A model generated the notes under the pieces. That model ran no database searches and had not been told where the DNA came from. It saw nothing but the letters and a program-made list of their open reading frames with translations. A DNA stretch of 64,000 nucleotides from Termitomyces sp. T153. Its lineage: Eukaryota; Basidiomycota; Agaricomycetes; Agaricales; Lyophyllaceae. Position 1 is the first letter of the stretch. The number at the start of each line of letters is the position of its first letter. A program made the position numbers and the translations under genes. This document shows positions 46,821 to 56,968 of this stretch, in pieces. The stretch spans positions 1,240,001 through 1,304,000 of the forward strand of contig JACKQL020000009.1 in assembly GCA_018296165.2 (NCBI GenBank), in the 5' to 3' direction.

Positions 46821-47421
46821 TGTCAGGTTCCACTGACCACGGGGGCTCAGCTACACTGGGCAAATCCTTACTAGGCAGATGTGATGTCCTGCACTGGTAA
46901 CTCAGCATTTGGAGAGGGTCTAGATGTTGGGGACTTGTGAGGATAAGTGATGGGGAGTGATCTGAACAAATTCAGGGTGTCCCGGAGAGGTCAAGGATGA
47001 GTTGTTGGGAAGGGGTCAGACTTGATGGGGGTGTCAGGTACAAGTCCAGAAGTGAGTATTAGAGGTGCAGGGCAAACAGAGGCTATGCAAGTGATAGGAG
47101 CAGGGCTGGAGTTTGATGGGGGATCAATGGAGGTTGATGGTTTCTGGAGCTGAATGAATAGTGAGGTCCAGAGTTGGTTTAAAGAATGTTTGAGTTTGTA
47201 ATTGTAAGTGCAGAGTTCATAAAGGTGTTAGGGTTGAAAGGACTTGAACACAATAATGGAAATGGAGTCAAGCAAGATGAGATGGAGTTGAGATGAGATT
47301 GAGACAAGAATGAAAATAGATTCAAGCAGAGATAGAAAACAATAACAAGAATGATAACAGAACTAGAGACAAGACAAGACCAGGAGACTGAGATAAGACT
47401 GGGAGACTGAGTGTCATAACA
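46821..47421 (-). repeat. LTR (3' LTR of the Gypsy element at 47-55 kb)
   Basis: 601 bp from TGTCAGGTTCCACTG to GTGTCATAACA on the plus strand, so TGTTATGACAC...CCTGACA on the element strand. It is followed inward by CCTCCCCCAC, whose complement GTGGGGGAGG is a good polypurine tract, which identifies a 3' LTR of a minus-strand element. The outer end lies in the pogo-like transposase. The base pairs after the inner end do not repeat the outer flank (CATTC), so it is not a solo LTR. No matching 5' LTR was found near 55.5 kb. Confidence 0.78.
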
Positions 47422-47636
47422 CCTCCCCCACACTTTACTGACTGCCCTCAGTCAGCATGTCTTAGCATAGATCAATCAAGAAATTTTCTGCCCTTCCATC
47501 CACCTCAAATTTTTGACAATATACTTTGAAAATTCTTTTTCTTTATGTCTCAGATGCTCCATCATGCAAATTTTGACCTTGATCTTGTCTCTTTTGTCTT
47601 ATAAGATCTCTCTTTTGTTTTCCTTCCTTCATCCTC

Positions 47637-48813
47637 ATGCCTCCAACTTCTCCTTTTTGCAAGCCGCCCACTGCACCTCATGCAGCTGTTGCTTTGCCAG
47701 CCATTTCCTCAGAGCCTCCTGACCACATAGCATTGTTCAATCTTTTGGTCAAGCAATCAGCAGGTGATGTCATAGTGGCTGTCCTTCACTATCCTGCCCT
47801 CACCAGTGCTCTTATGGGCTGTATTTCTGCTGCAAAAGTCCTTCTGCTTAGTGCAGCTGACCATACACACTTTATTAGTGCAGTAAACCTGGTGAGCCCC
47901 AATCCTTTTTTCTTTTCTTTTATTCCTGCTTACTCTTACTCTTTCTCATAGATTTTCATGGACAAGGCAGACTTTCCCTGGATTGCTGAGCAGCAGGGCT
48001 TGTTTGATGCCCTTTCTTCTCTTATCCAGTCAAATACTCTGGATTGGTCTGTTGGTGATAACTGTGCCCCTGCCAAACTGTTCTTCTTCTTTGCTGATGC
48101 CATCATTGCCATTGAAAGCCATCACCATGATACTTGCCAAAAGGAGCTTCAAGAAGTAAGCTTCTTTCCTTCCTTTTTCTCACTCTTCCCTTACTTCTGC
48201 TGGGCTTTTGACAGCTTTGCCATCATGCCAAGGATACTGACATAAGGATGATAGGTCTGTTGGCCTCTTGTACTTACAAGTGCCAAGCTAATGTAAGTTG
48301 CAGCTTCCAAACTTGATCTATTGGCTTGTCATCTGGATGACTTAACCATTTCTTGTATCCTCATTCAGGCTGATCCTGAGGGCAAGCCACATGCCAAGAA
48401 GATCAAAGTACTTCCTTCAGCCAGTACATTCTCTCAAATCTACCCTTACTAAACTCTTATTTATTCCTTTTACTTCAGCCAGCCACAAGGTGGGCAGCAA
48501 AGCTGCCCTGGCCTTGCTTTTCCAAGTCAATGTGGCCCTTGATGCTGTGGCCCTTGCCAAGGACAACTCATCTGTTTCTCATGTTGATTTACAGAAACAC
48601 CATGATGCCATTGATCTGGCTGCCCAGCAACAGCTTTACACCCTCAATCTCTCACTGCAAACCTTCAAGCTTATTCCAGCCCATCTTCAACATCTTGACA
48701 AAGTCCTGGGCCCCTCTGAAGTTAACCAGACTGGCAATCTCTTCACTGAGCTTCAGGTTTCTCCTGAGGCATGTTTAATCATGCTTTTCACTATTTTATC
48801 CTTCACTGACTAG
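47637..48813 (+). CDS. Spliced ORF antisense to Gypsy pol, unknown function
   Basis: Exon 1 (47637-47891) starts MPPTSPFCKPPTAPHAAVAL and is Ala/Leu-rich. A 60-bp intron (GTGAGC...TCATAG) leads to exon 2 (47952-48155: DKADFPWIAEQQGLFDALSS). A 59-bp intron (GTAAGC...TGACAG) leads to exon 3 (LLASCTYKCQAN to about 48293), then GTAAGT...ATTCAG to a short exon (ADPEGKPHAKKIK). A further block (SHKVGSKAALALLFQVNVAL...LQTFKLIPAHL) follows in a frame I could not join cleanly. It lies between integrase and the polypurine tract, opposite in strand to gag-pol. Composition is helical and soluble. No family is recognised. Accessory antisense ORFs downstream of pol are known in some Gypsy elements. Confidence 0.5.
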
Positions 48814-49122
48814 AACCTGAGGCTGCAGACTCTGATTCTGACATCAAGCTCTCAAATTCCCCCCAGGATGTTTCCAGTAGCACCACCACCTCTGTATAGA
48901 AGACCCCCCCCACTGTAGGCACTTTTGTTGCCTTTGTATGTGGTAAATATATACATAATCCCCTTTTCTTCACTGTCATGTACCCCAATATAAACTGTGT
49001 GAACTTTAAGTTTATTTTATTTATAAACCATTTGAAGTTCTATCTCAAGATTTGTTCATTTCCCTAACCTTCCAGCTTGGCTTCTTAACTCTTTTTGCTA
49101 GCTGAGGTTCCTCCTGTTCCTC

Positions 49123-50259
49123 TCATTCAGATTCTTCTTCTGATATCATCCCTGGCTCTGAATTCAAAGATTCATGAAACCTTACTGAACCAAAGGTTAT
49201 ATCCTGGTCCTCTAGTTCAGTTGTTTTCCATTGTTCCTTCCTTAATTCTTTCAGTTTAGCAGGTGTAATATCAATCCATTCTTCAATTCCTCCTGGTAAG
49301 CTGAGTTGCTTTCTAGTGCAATAGGGTACAACCCTAAAAGCTGCAACTCTTTCTTGCCAAACAGTACCATCCATCTCTTCCACCACATAGTTCCCTCCCT
49401 GAGTTCTTGTAAGGACTACCATAGGTCCATGAAACTGTGGGAGCATCTTTGCACTAAGTGAACTCTCAGTTATCATATTCTTCACTAGGACTAAGGCCAA
49501 TGGTTTAAATTTGAAGTCTTTGATAGAGTACTTATGTTCCTCTGCAAACTTCAATGCCCATTTGAGCTTGTCTTTTCCCACTTGCTCTTGCATTTCCTCT
49601 ACATGCTGAGAGTGTTTTTCCAGAGCCCAAGCCCAATATCCAATCAATTCCTCTGTAGACAGAGGGCCTTCTGGTAGCTCCACTAACCAGGTGGCCTCTG
49701 CCAAATTTAATGGTATGATGGGATGGGCTCCTGTAACCATGAAGTATGATGAACACCCAAATTGTTTGTGTATGGTTATGTGGTCACTCTGCATTACATG
49801 GAAGAAGAACCAAAAGCATTTGGTGCAATCTTCACAAGCCTTGAACAGTGCTTGCTGGACATCCCAATGTGGCCTTTCAATTCTTCCATTAGCTGGAAAG
49901 TTGTAAGGTGAAATGGTTATGCCTCTGATCCCATACTTTTTTCCTAACCAAGCTGTAACCTGTTTGAATTGTCCTGTATTATCTGTGATAATTTCTGCAA
50001 TACATCTCCAACAACAGATTACATCTTCAAACAACCATTGTCCAATGGTTTTATGATTCTCCTTTCTCAATGGCCTACCTTCCATCCATGAAGACAAAGC
50101 ACATTGACCATGAACTATGTATTTACATTTATTTGAGGATGGTGTCATATGCATTGTATCAATATGAATGGTTTGAAATATGGAAGGTGTATAGGTGACT
50201 GTAGGTTCTCCATTCACCACTGTCTTCTGATGAATTTGACAATTATGACAAGTCCCCAC
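49123..50259 (-). CDS. Gypsy integrase and C-terminal tail
   Basis: A 378-codon frame. CHNCQIHQK is the end of the HHCC zinc-binding domain. IHIDTMHM carries the first catalytic Asp, IITDNTGQFKQVTAWLGKKY the second, and NGRIERPHWDVQQAL the Glu, so D-D-E is complete. The C-terminal barrel includes LPQFHGPMVVLTRTQGGNYV and PYCTRKQL, and there is an acidic end. No chromodomain is present. A small frame gap separates it from the RNase H part, so one Gag-Pol chain would need only a few repairs. Confidence 0.9.
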   Translation of the reverse strand: MGTCHNCQIHQKTVVNGEPTVTYTPSIFQTIHIDTMHMTPSSNKCKYIVHGQCALSSWMEGRPLRKENHKTIGQWLFEDVICCWRCIAEIITDNTGQFKQVTAWLGKKYGIRGITISPYNFPANGRIERPHWDVQQALFKACEDCTKCFWFFFHVMQSDHITIHKQFGCSSYFMVTGAHPIIPLNLAEATWLVELPEGPLSTEELIGYWAWALEKHSQHVEEMQEQVGKDKLKWALKFAEEHKYSIKDFKFKPLALVLVKNMITESSLSAKMLPQFHGPMVVLTRTQGGNYVVEEMDGTVWQERVAAFRVVPYCTRKQLSLPGGIEEWIDITPAKLKELRKEQWKTTELEDQDITFGSVRFHESLNSEPGMISEEESE

Positions 50260-50586
50260 ATACTATTGTACATCACTATCCAATCCAGGCCACCAAAACC
50301 TTTCATGAATCAACATCTTGGTTGCACAAGCACCTTGATGTCCTAGAGCATCATGTGCAGATTTGAGCATAAACATGCAATGGTCTATATTGACTACTAG
50401 CCTATGCTTTGCCTCATTGCTATGCTTATACAACCATCCTTTCTAGTCAAAGAAGAATTGCCTAGCAAACTTCTTGAACTTTTCTGGCTCACATTCTGGC
50501 AGGTTGCTAGGTTCAGGCCCAGGACTTTGTAGCCACATTTGAACAAATGGTAACAATTTATCCCAGTCTTCTCCCTCACTTCCCTT

Positions 50587-52400
50587 TCAATGTGCCATAT
50601 ATGACTGTGTGCCTTTCCTACTCTCTTCTTCACTTTTTGCAGGCAACAAAGGCATGGTAAGTGACAAGACTGCTACTGGATCCAGTTTGTCAGTTTGTAG
50701 CTTTCCCATTATGGCCTCCCTAAGGGTTTGTTCCTGCAAATGTGCTTGGTGTAACTCCTGAGTGAGATCTGACACTTCTTGAGCTACTCCACATAAATAT
50801 CCTCCTCTAGTGTCAATCTCAGTCTCAAACTCCTGGAGCTCTAAAGGCTCCTCCTTTTGCCATCCTGGAACACCATTATCTCTATCAGGGTACTCAAACT
50901 TCATGGACTTTGGTTCATCCACTAGTTCTGGATTGACTGATTGATACTCCTCATCCCCTGGCTGTTTTGTCCTTCTAGATAGACCATCTACACTGAAAGT
51001 CTTTCCAGGAACATGCCTCAAGGTAAAATGATAAAGCAACACATCTTCTATCCACCTCATGATAGTAGCATTGGGTCCTACTCCTGGGTTACTTTACATC
51101 CCCCTTCAAATACTTGGCATCAGTTCCCACCACCAACTTTCTACAGCCAACCAGCCAATATTTGTTAGCTTGCAATGCCCTCATTAAACCATACAACTCT
51201 TGTTTTGGTTGTGAGAACCTTGCCTCTCACTCATTCAAAGTGATTGAGCCTAACTTGGCACAAGTGCATTGTCTTGGATTGGTAGGATGTTCTTGAAAAA
51301 TCCCAAATCCTACAGCCATCCAAGATGTGTCCACAGATAACACCACTGCTCCCTCTGACTCATAATCTATGGGTTTCAAAGGAGCACTCTCAGCCAATAA
51401 CTTCTTCATCCTTGCCATAGCAGCATGCTGCTCTTCTCCCCATACAAAAGGCACATTGTTCTGAGTTAAATGATTGATGGGGGCTGCTATCTTAGCATAG
51501 TCTTTGATGAACATCCTAAAAGTACCACAAGTACCTAAGAATGATCTAACCTCTGACTTGTTCCTACAATCTCCCCAGCCCATCACAATTGCAAACCTCT
51601 TGGTCTCTGGTTTCTGTCCTCTATAGGAACCCCTGTGACCAACTACCACTATCTCATCTGCACAAACTACTGGCTTCTTTCCTGAAAAGGTACCTCTTGC
51701 ATATTTGTTTTGTTGGAGTAAACAATTGACATTTTGCATGTGTTCCCATACAAATCTTCTAATACCAGGATTTTCAGGTATCACTTCATATCCACCATCT
51801 GGCAACTCATATCAAGTTGGAAGTCCCCTAATTGGCACATCATCAATATATGGCCAAGAAACATGGGGAATCTCATCCTTCAAAGTGAAAGTAATATCAT
51901 CATGAAAGATAGGTACAGAATAGTCCATCCCATAGGGAGTGTGAACAATCTTCAAGCACCAAAAAGAGTTTGGAATGTAGTATAATCTCTAGATTTTACA
52001 TCCAGAACCCTCTCATTATATCCAACATAGAGATCAAAGATCCCCCCACAAGCACAACCAGCAAAATGACTAGCCAACTCCTCAGTTGCTGGTGGCAAAC
52101 ACCTGAGTGGGCAATTGTCACCTTGTTCAAAGGTTCCAGACTGTGTACTATGTGAAGACTCTCTCCATCTTTCTTTAGCACAGTGAACCATTGAGAATGA
52201 TATGAAGAATTGGATGGCTCATAGACTCCTGCTTCAATTTTCTGCTTTATCATTTTACAAATTTTATCACAGAGCCCTGGAGCAATTGGAATATTCTTCA
52301 ATACCCATGGTGTGTGTGGAATCACAGGCATGACCACTGGTGGAAAATACCCTTGAGTCTTCCCCTTTGTGAATCCTCCCATGCAAAAGCCTCATTCTAC
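50587..52400 (-). pseudogene. Gypsy reverse transcriptase and RNase H
   Basis: Pieces: 52382-51996 (FTKGKTQGYFPPVVMPVIPH, GESLHIVHSLEPLNKVTIAH, GGIFDLYVGY region), then, after a frame change, a segment with the catalytic YIDDVPI at about 51860 and a stop in the following block. 51805-51227 (RFVWEHMQNVNCLLQ, then the RT thumb FLGTCGTFRMFIKDYAKIA and the RNase H start VVLSVDTSWMAVGFG) and 51060-50587 (MRWIEDVLLYHFTLRHVPGK, then SVDGLSRR) complete the domain. The stop after YIDD is TGA where CGA is expected. Confidence 0.88.
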
Positions 52401-53076
52401 AACATCATCAAATGATGAGCTAACTCCTTCTCTTCTAGCCATAGAAAATCATCATCATGAGCTTAATCAATGATTTCCTTACACTCTGCAGTGTACCTAC
52501 CAGTTGGTGTAAACTCTGATGTTTTGGTACTCAACTGTGGCATATCTGCTAGAGGATCTCCAATAATGTCTCTCTATCCTAAACTCCTCAGGAGAGGTTC
52601 CCAAGACTGGCTTCACCTTTCTAGCTACTGGTTTGTATTTACCAAATACTTGGGCTGCCTCCCCCACACTTGCTTCTGACCTCAAGTTCTCCTGCTGCTG
52701 CAGGAAACCTTCCAACTCCTTAGGAATCTCTGACAACTCTCCCTTTAAATAAGCAGACAGTGTTTTCTCATCCTTCCCTTCACATTCTTTGCTAGTAGCA
52801 AAGGCCTGCAAGTATGCATCCCTTAACCCATCCTTACTAAATGCACTGTTTTGGACAGTGTAACTAGTAAGCACTACTTCCCCATTCTCTGTCTCTCCAA
52901 AACTCACTGCTATCTCTCCCTGATTATTGACCAGATCCTCAAGATTTAAAATCTTGTCTCCTCTTCTCCACTAGGCTCTCTCTTTGACACTTTCCCCCTC
53001 TCTATAGTGGGCAAAGCTGTCCTTCCTCCAGTATTTGATCCCTGATGGTAATGATAGCACTACCATCCTGCAGATT
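52401..53076 (-). pseudogene. Gypsy pol, region between protease and RT
   Basis: The frame 52907-52497 (GKDEKTLSAYLKGELSEIPK, then EGFLQQQENL and KYKPVARKVKPVLGTSPEEF) corresponds to the linker before RT; the last block is typical of the start of fungal Gypsy RT. Frame changes occur on both sides. Confidence 0.65.
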
Positions 53077-53988
53077 CTAGATATTGCTTTCTGTCAAGGT
53101 ATCAAATGGTCTGCCCAGCAATACAGTGTAGCCAGGCTTCTCAAAGATATGGACTTGCAGATACACAGTAAATCCTTCTGCAAAGGTGAATGGCACATTG
53201 CTAGCCAAACCCACTGACTCATTCACCTGTTTATTTGCACTCTCCATGCACAACCTTATATCAGGATCCCAAGTCAACCCTACTCTTAAAGCTTCAGCTA
53301 AAGCCATGCAGACTATTTGAGATCCACTATCTAAGATTGTCTCCACTCTTCCTTTGTGATTAACCACAGGATTCAAGGATCTTAGAACTTGTAGGTCTCT
53401 AGCTACATAGACTACAACTGGCTTCTTATCTGGAGGAATATATTCTAGGTAGGTAGCAACACAATCCTCATGCACCACTGCCCTTGGGGGCAACTCTAGT
53501 TGAGTTCCATCAGCAATGAAATAAGTTGCCATTGGCAAGTCATCAACATTGACATGACTTGGTTTCTCCTCTGGCATGACTACCTGTTCCTGGACAGCTA
53601 CCCTAGGCACTCCAAAGTTGGCAAGCTCACACCCAGGGGTCTGCTTGTGAGTTAACTGGTGTACCATTGCAGTTCTCAGGTCAGGTGCCACCTCCCATAA
53701 TTCCCCAGCTGTTAGTGGAACAGCTGTCTTCCATATTTTATCTATTGCCTTTTCTATCTCTTTTCCATGCCCAAGGGGAGGGTCTTTTCTTGTGGCCTGC
53801 ACTGGATTTCTCCTGTCCCCATTGAGGGCTGGTACCTTTTCAAAAGGTAAGTTCAATTTTGGTTCAACATTATTCTGCACTAGCAGAGTTGATTTTGTTC
53901 TCCAAGAGTTTTCAGTTGGTCTCTCAGGTGCCTTAGGTACCCTTGGTAAAATGGTCTCTCTTCCTGGCACCTTCCTTGAGCCCTCCAA
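53077..53988 (-). CDS. Gypsy aspartic protease region
   Basis: The frame includes VETILDSGSQIVCMALAEAL, an intact D-S-G active site, followed by WDPDIRLCMESANKQVNES, FTVYLQVHIFE and VLLGRPFDTL, which complete a retropepsin-like fold. The N-terminal 200 residues are a linker including ELWEVAPDLRTAMVHQLT. It overlaps the Gag frame end by about 110 bases in another frame, which could be a programmed frameshift or simple decay. Confidence 0.85.
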   Translation of the reverse strand: MEGSRKVPGRETILPRVPKAPERPTENSWRTKSTLLVQNNVEPKLNLPFEKVPALNGDRRNPVQATRKDPPLGHGKEIEKAIDKIWKTAVPLTAGELWEVAPDLRTAMVHQLTHKQTPGCELANFGVPRVAVQEQVVMPEEKPSHVNVDDLPMATYFIADGTQLELPPRAVVHEDCVATYLEYIPPDKKPVVVYVARDLQVLRSLNPVVNHKGRVETILDSGSQIVCMALAEALRVGLTWDPDIRLCMESANKQVNESVGLASNVPFTFAEGFTVYLQVHIFEKPGYTVLLGRPFDTLTESNI

Positions 53989-55451
53989 TAATCCTTAGAG
54001 CTGGACTGCTGCCCTTCATTGGGCATTGCTGTGTTCCTAATGTTTATCAACACTGACATCAGCTCTCCCATTTTTGCTAGGCTCCTCTCTACCTCAGCCA
54101 GCCTGTCTGACTCATTTTGACTGATCTTTTCTAACAAGTAATCCCTGGTATCATGAGCTGCATTCACATAAGTAGAAGAGACTTGATTGTCTGCAGGCTC
54201 TTCCTCTGCCCAACCTAAAAACAAGTTCATGGCTTGGTCATTGAGAGCATTGATTCTATCACAGGGAGACTTGTTTGAAGGGTCTCTGGGCATGGGCATC
54301 CTGTTAGGCAGACAAGGCCTCCCTTCTATTAATATGACCCATCCCTTTAGGATATGTGACTTCAAGTGTTCACACTCAGCAATCCTATGTCCTGGCTTCC
54401 AACAATAAAAGCAGTTTGCTCCTGCAGTGGATGTAGCCAGAGTGGAATGGAAAGCAGGAGTTTCTCCATCTACTCTAACATTATTTCTTGCAGTCAGAAA
54501 GGCCATTTTCAGCTCTACCTGCCCTGATTGTACTGCTTGGACTTGTTTGCCAATTGCCAAGATGGAATTCTGAAGGTGGGCCAGTTTTTCCCCTGATTCC
54601 TCTTCTTTAATCCTTTCTTTTGTACCAACAGTCTCTGTGGCCCCACTGATTATTCTGTCTGAATGCAAAGACTTCCTGCCCACTAGGGCTGTCACTACTG
54701 CTATTACTTCAGGGAGATCATATTGGTCATCCTCATGTCTGTTCCTAGCAGCATCTTTGAAATGGCCATACTTGCTTAGAAGTTTGTCCTCAATGGCATC
54801 TGCAAAAGTAGGAGTAAAGCACTGCATGAATTTGTTTACTAGGGTACTATTATGGAGCACCTTAGACAGCAGTTTTGCCTCTCCTTTAAACTTTCTGATT
54901 AGGGAGTAAATTTCAGCCACATTACTTTGACTTAGTTGTGCATGTTCCCTGCAAATTCTCTCAAGATAGGAAGCCTGCCCAACATTGTCTACAGCTTCAG
55001 GGTATAGATCCTTGAGTTCTTTGACAAAGTCATCCCAAGACTTGCCATCTTCAAAGGAATCAAAACCCCTCCACTCTTTTTCTGTAACTGCATCCACATA
55101 CTCCACAATCCTCTTTTTCTTCTCTTTAGCAGAGGTGATCCCAGCATGTTCAAACAAAGTCTCCATTTTTTGCAGAAAGCACAAGACTTCACTTGGCTGT
55201 GTATGCACAAATTTTGGAGCATGACTGCTTGTAGACAGGGGCATCTTCTGCTTCACAGTTTCACTCATTTTGGTGACAACAGGTAAAGTAGGTGCTGATA
55301 TAGGGTTTTGGTTTGACAGTTGTGAACATTGTTCTACCTTCTGAAGACAAAACTTTTGTTTTTGTAGTAGAGCTTCTGGATCAGGCAAATGAAACTCTGC
55401 ACCCTTGCTATTAGCATGAGTGTTTTGTTTCCTTGCTAGAGGAACTTTCAA
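53880..55451 (-). CDS. Gypsy Gag with CCHC zinc knuckle
   Basis: A 523-codon frame. The retrotransposon Gag core includes VLCFLQKMETLFEHAGI, SWDDFVKELKDLYPEAVDN, YLERICREHAQLSQSNVAEI and KFMQCFTPTFADAIEDKLL. The zinc knuckle CFYCWKPGHRIAEC (C-x2-C-x4-H-x4-C) is at about residue 350. The C-terminal tail has a helical block RLAEVERSLAKMGELMSVLI. Gag forms the particle and packages RNA. The ATG at 55451 is about 150 bases from the truncated 5' end. Confidence 0.9.
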   Translation of the reverse strand: MKVPLARKQNTHANSKGAEFHLPDPEALLQKQKFCLQKVEQCSQLSNQNPISAPTLPVVTKMSETVKQKMPLSTSSHAPKFVHTQPSEVLCFLQKMETLFEHAGITSAKEKKKRIVEYVDAVTEKEWRGFDSFEDGKSWDDFVKELKDLYPEAVDNVGQASYLERICREHAQLSQSNVAEIYSLIRKFKGEAKLLSKVLHNSTLVNKFMQCFTPTFADAIEDKLLSKYGHFKDAARNRHEDDQYDLPEVIAVVTALVGRKSLHSDRIISGATETVGTKERIKEEESGEKLAHLQNSILAIGKQVQAVQSGQVELKMAFLTARNNVRVDGETPAFHSTLATSTAGANCFYCWKPGHRIAECEHLKSHILKGWVILIEGRPCLPNRMPMPRDPSNKSPCDRINALNDQAMNLFLGWAEEEPADNQVSSTYVNAAHDTRDYLLEKISQNESDRLAEVERSLAKMGELMSVLINIRNTAMPNEGQQSSSKDYWRAQGRCQEERPFYQGYLRHLRDQLKTLGEQNQLC

Positions 55452-55607
55452 GTTTTTAACCTTTGGTGTAATAACCTTAGGTGAACCTGGCCAAGAGCCT
55501 GGTGGAGCAACACTAATGGTATAGTGTCTGAAATGGACTCCAAGAAAGGAGACCCAAAAGTGTGTATTAAAAGTGTAATTGAACCCCTTGTGGGCTCCAG
55601 ATGATGC

Positions 55608-55653
55608 TTATTTTTCTATCCCAAATTTAATAATTCCTGGCCCCACAGAATAG
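55608..55653. repeat. Left half of the interrupted duplicated segment
   Basis: TTTTTCTATCCCAAATTTAATAAT and following bases to CAGAATAG match 59474-59518. The sequence resumes at 56518 after the foldback element, matching 59516 onwards. It ends in the 3-bp duplication TAG (55651-55653). Confidence 0.8.
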
Positions 55654-56517
55654 CACTTCAGGAAATGTAGCATGTTTCCTGAGAAAAAGGTGTCAGAAAT
55701 ATGTTTTTCAATTTCTGACACCTTTTTCTGAAGAAACATGCTAAATTTTGTGTCAGAAAACTTCAGTAAATATATCAAATATTCTCTTAATGTTTCTTTC
55801 ATAGAATGATAGATTTTTCCGTGTTTTATACAAAGAAAAAATAATCAAAATATTTAAAATGTTCTTAATGATTTTCTTGAGAAACATGTGATATGTTTCA
55901 GCATGTGTTTCTCAAAAAACCTTTGTCCTTTTCTTAGTGTTGTATCTCAAGAAACACTCTGTATTCTTCTCGAGAAACACATGTTGGCATAACTTACAAT
56001 ACTTCTCAAGAAACATGCAATAAAAAATGTTATAATATTCTACAGAAACAATCTATAGAAACATGTGTTGCATCACTCAGTACTACATATTAAGTGTCTC
56101 AATGAGCAAATCAATGGTTGCATGCTGAGCAATGTGACATGTGTTTCTATAGATTGTTTTTGTAGAATATTATAACATTTTTTTCTTGCATGTTTCTTGA
56201 GAAGTATCATAAGTTATGCCAACACATGTTTCTCAACAAGAATACAGAGTGTTTCTTGAGATACAACACTAAAACAGGGTTTAAAAATCTGAAACTATTG
56301 TTTCTCTCCAAGTGAAACATTTTGATTATTTTTCCTTCAGATAAAAACACAGAAAAATTTATCATTCTATGAAAGAAACATTAAGAGAATATTTGATATA
56401 TTTACTGAAATTTTCTGACACAAAGTTTAGCATGTTTCTTCAGAAAAAGGTGTCAGAAATCGAAAAACATATTTCTGACACCTTTTTCTCAGGAAACATG
56501 CTACATTTCCTGAAGTG
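55654..56517. mobile_element. 864-bp CACT foldback element (non-autonomous DNA transposon)
   Basis: A long, nearly perfect palindrome. It starts CACTTCAGGAAATGTAGCAT and ends with the exact inverse, and arms of about 420 bases flank a centre near 56085-56125. It is flanked by the direct repeat TAG (55651-55653, 56518-56520). Each arm has an inner hairpin (AAAAAGGTGTCAGAAAT at 55684-55700 against its inverse at 55711-55727) and repeated copies of a palindromic motif of the form TTCTCAAGAAACATG (for example 55872-55887, 56003-56017). CACT ends, a 3-bp duplication and subterminal repeats fit the CACTA superfamily. A 64-codon frame occurs once on each arm (minus at 55802-55608, plus at 56369-56560) simply because the arms are inverse copies; it is not evidence of a gene. 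A paralogous empty site exists at 59516. Confidence 0.88.
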
Positions 56518-56690
56518 TAGGCTGCTCGAAGCCAAGCATGTGATAGTGGAAGTTGTATAATATACCTATCTAACCTCATGGTCTACTCGCTGACTACAGG
56601 AGTCCCAAGATGATCCGGATGCAAACATATTAGCAGCCTTTGATACTTTCTCTCTCAATGCCTACCTAGATGTCAATCAATTTAATAAAA
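56518..56690. repeat. Right half of the interrupted duplicated segment
   Basis: From TAGGCTGCTCGAAGCCAAGC onwards this matches 59516 onwards (TAGGCAGTTCAAAGCAAAGC). It continues through GTCTACTCGCTGAC and ATCCGGATGCAA to about 56690. It is host-type sequence with no visible gene. Confidence 0.8.
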
Positions 56691-56968
56691 AAAATTAGAC
56701 ATTCAAGGAATGAGGGAAGAGGAGAGGGGAGAAGAGAATGCTTTGGGGGCAGGTAGGGTAGGAAAGCGTAGAGAGGAGAAGTAGGAGAAGGAGAAAAAGA
56801 GTTTAATTAGTGCAACATGCAACGTGCAAGGGGGGAGGTGCGAGGTGCGACGAACCAAAGAAACACAGTATTAAAACGAGTTTTCAAACCAAAACACGAA
56901 GAATGATTCAAATCAACCAATCAACCACATCCACATCCACATCCCTCAACCACTGCGCCCCTACGCAT

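Larger units (their letters stand above)
46821..55600 (-). mobile_element. Ty3/Gypsy element, nearly intact ORFs, 5' LTR missing
   Basis: Minus-strand order: Gag with zinc knuckle (55451-53880), aspartic protease (53988-53077), RT (about 52400-51800), RNase H (51805-50590), integrase (50259-49123), then a 1.7-kb region with an antisense ORF, polypurine tract and 3' LTR. Gag and integrase frames are long and little damaged, unlike the other elements here. The 5' end stops near 55600 at a sequence duplicated at 59.47 kb, with no LTR visible, so the element seems 5'-truncated. Confidence 0.8.

Noticed and set aside
46821..47421. Solo LTR
   Set aside because: The base pairs after its inner end do not repeat the outer flank; a polypurine tract follows and a Gypsy element lies inward, so it is a 3' LTR.
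55608..56560. Two identical 49-residue ORFs (MKETLREYLIYLLKFSDTKF start) as a duplicated gene
   Set aside because: They are the same sequence on the two arms of the foldback element and run out into different flanks; no codon or motif evidence.
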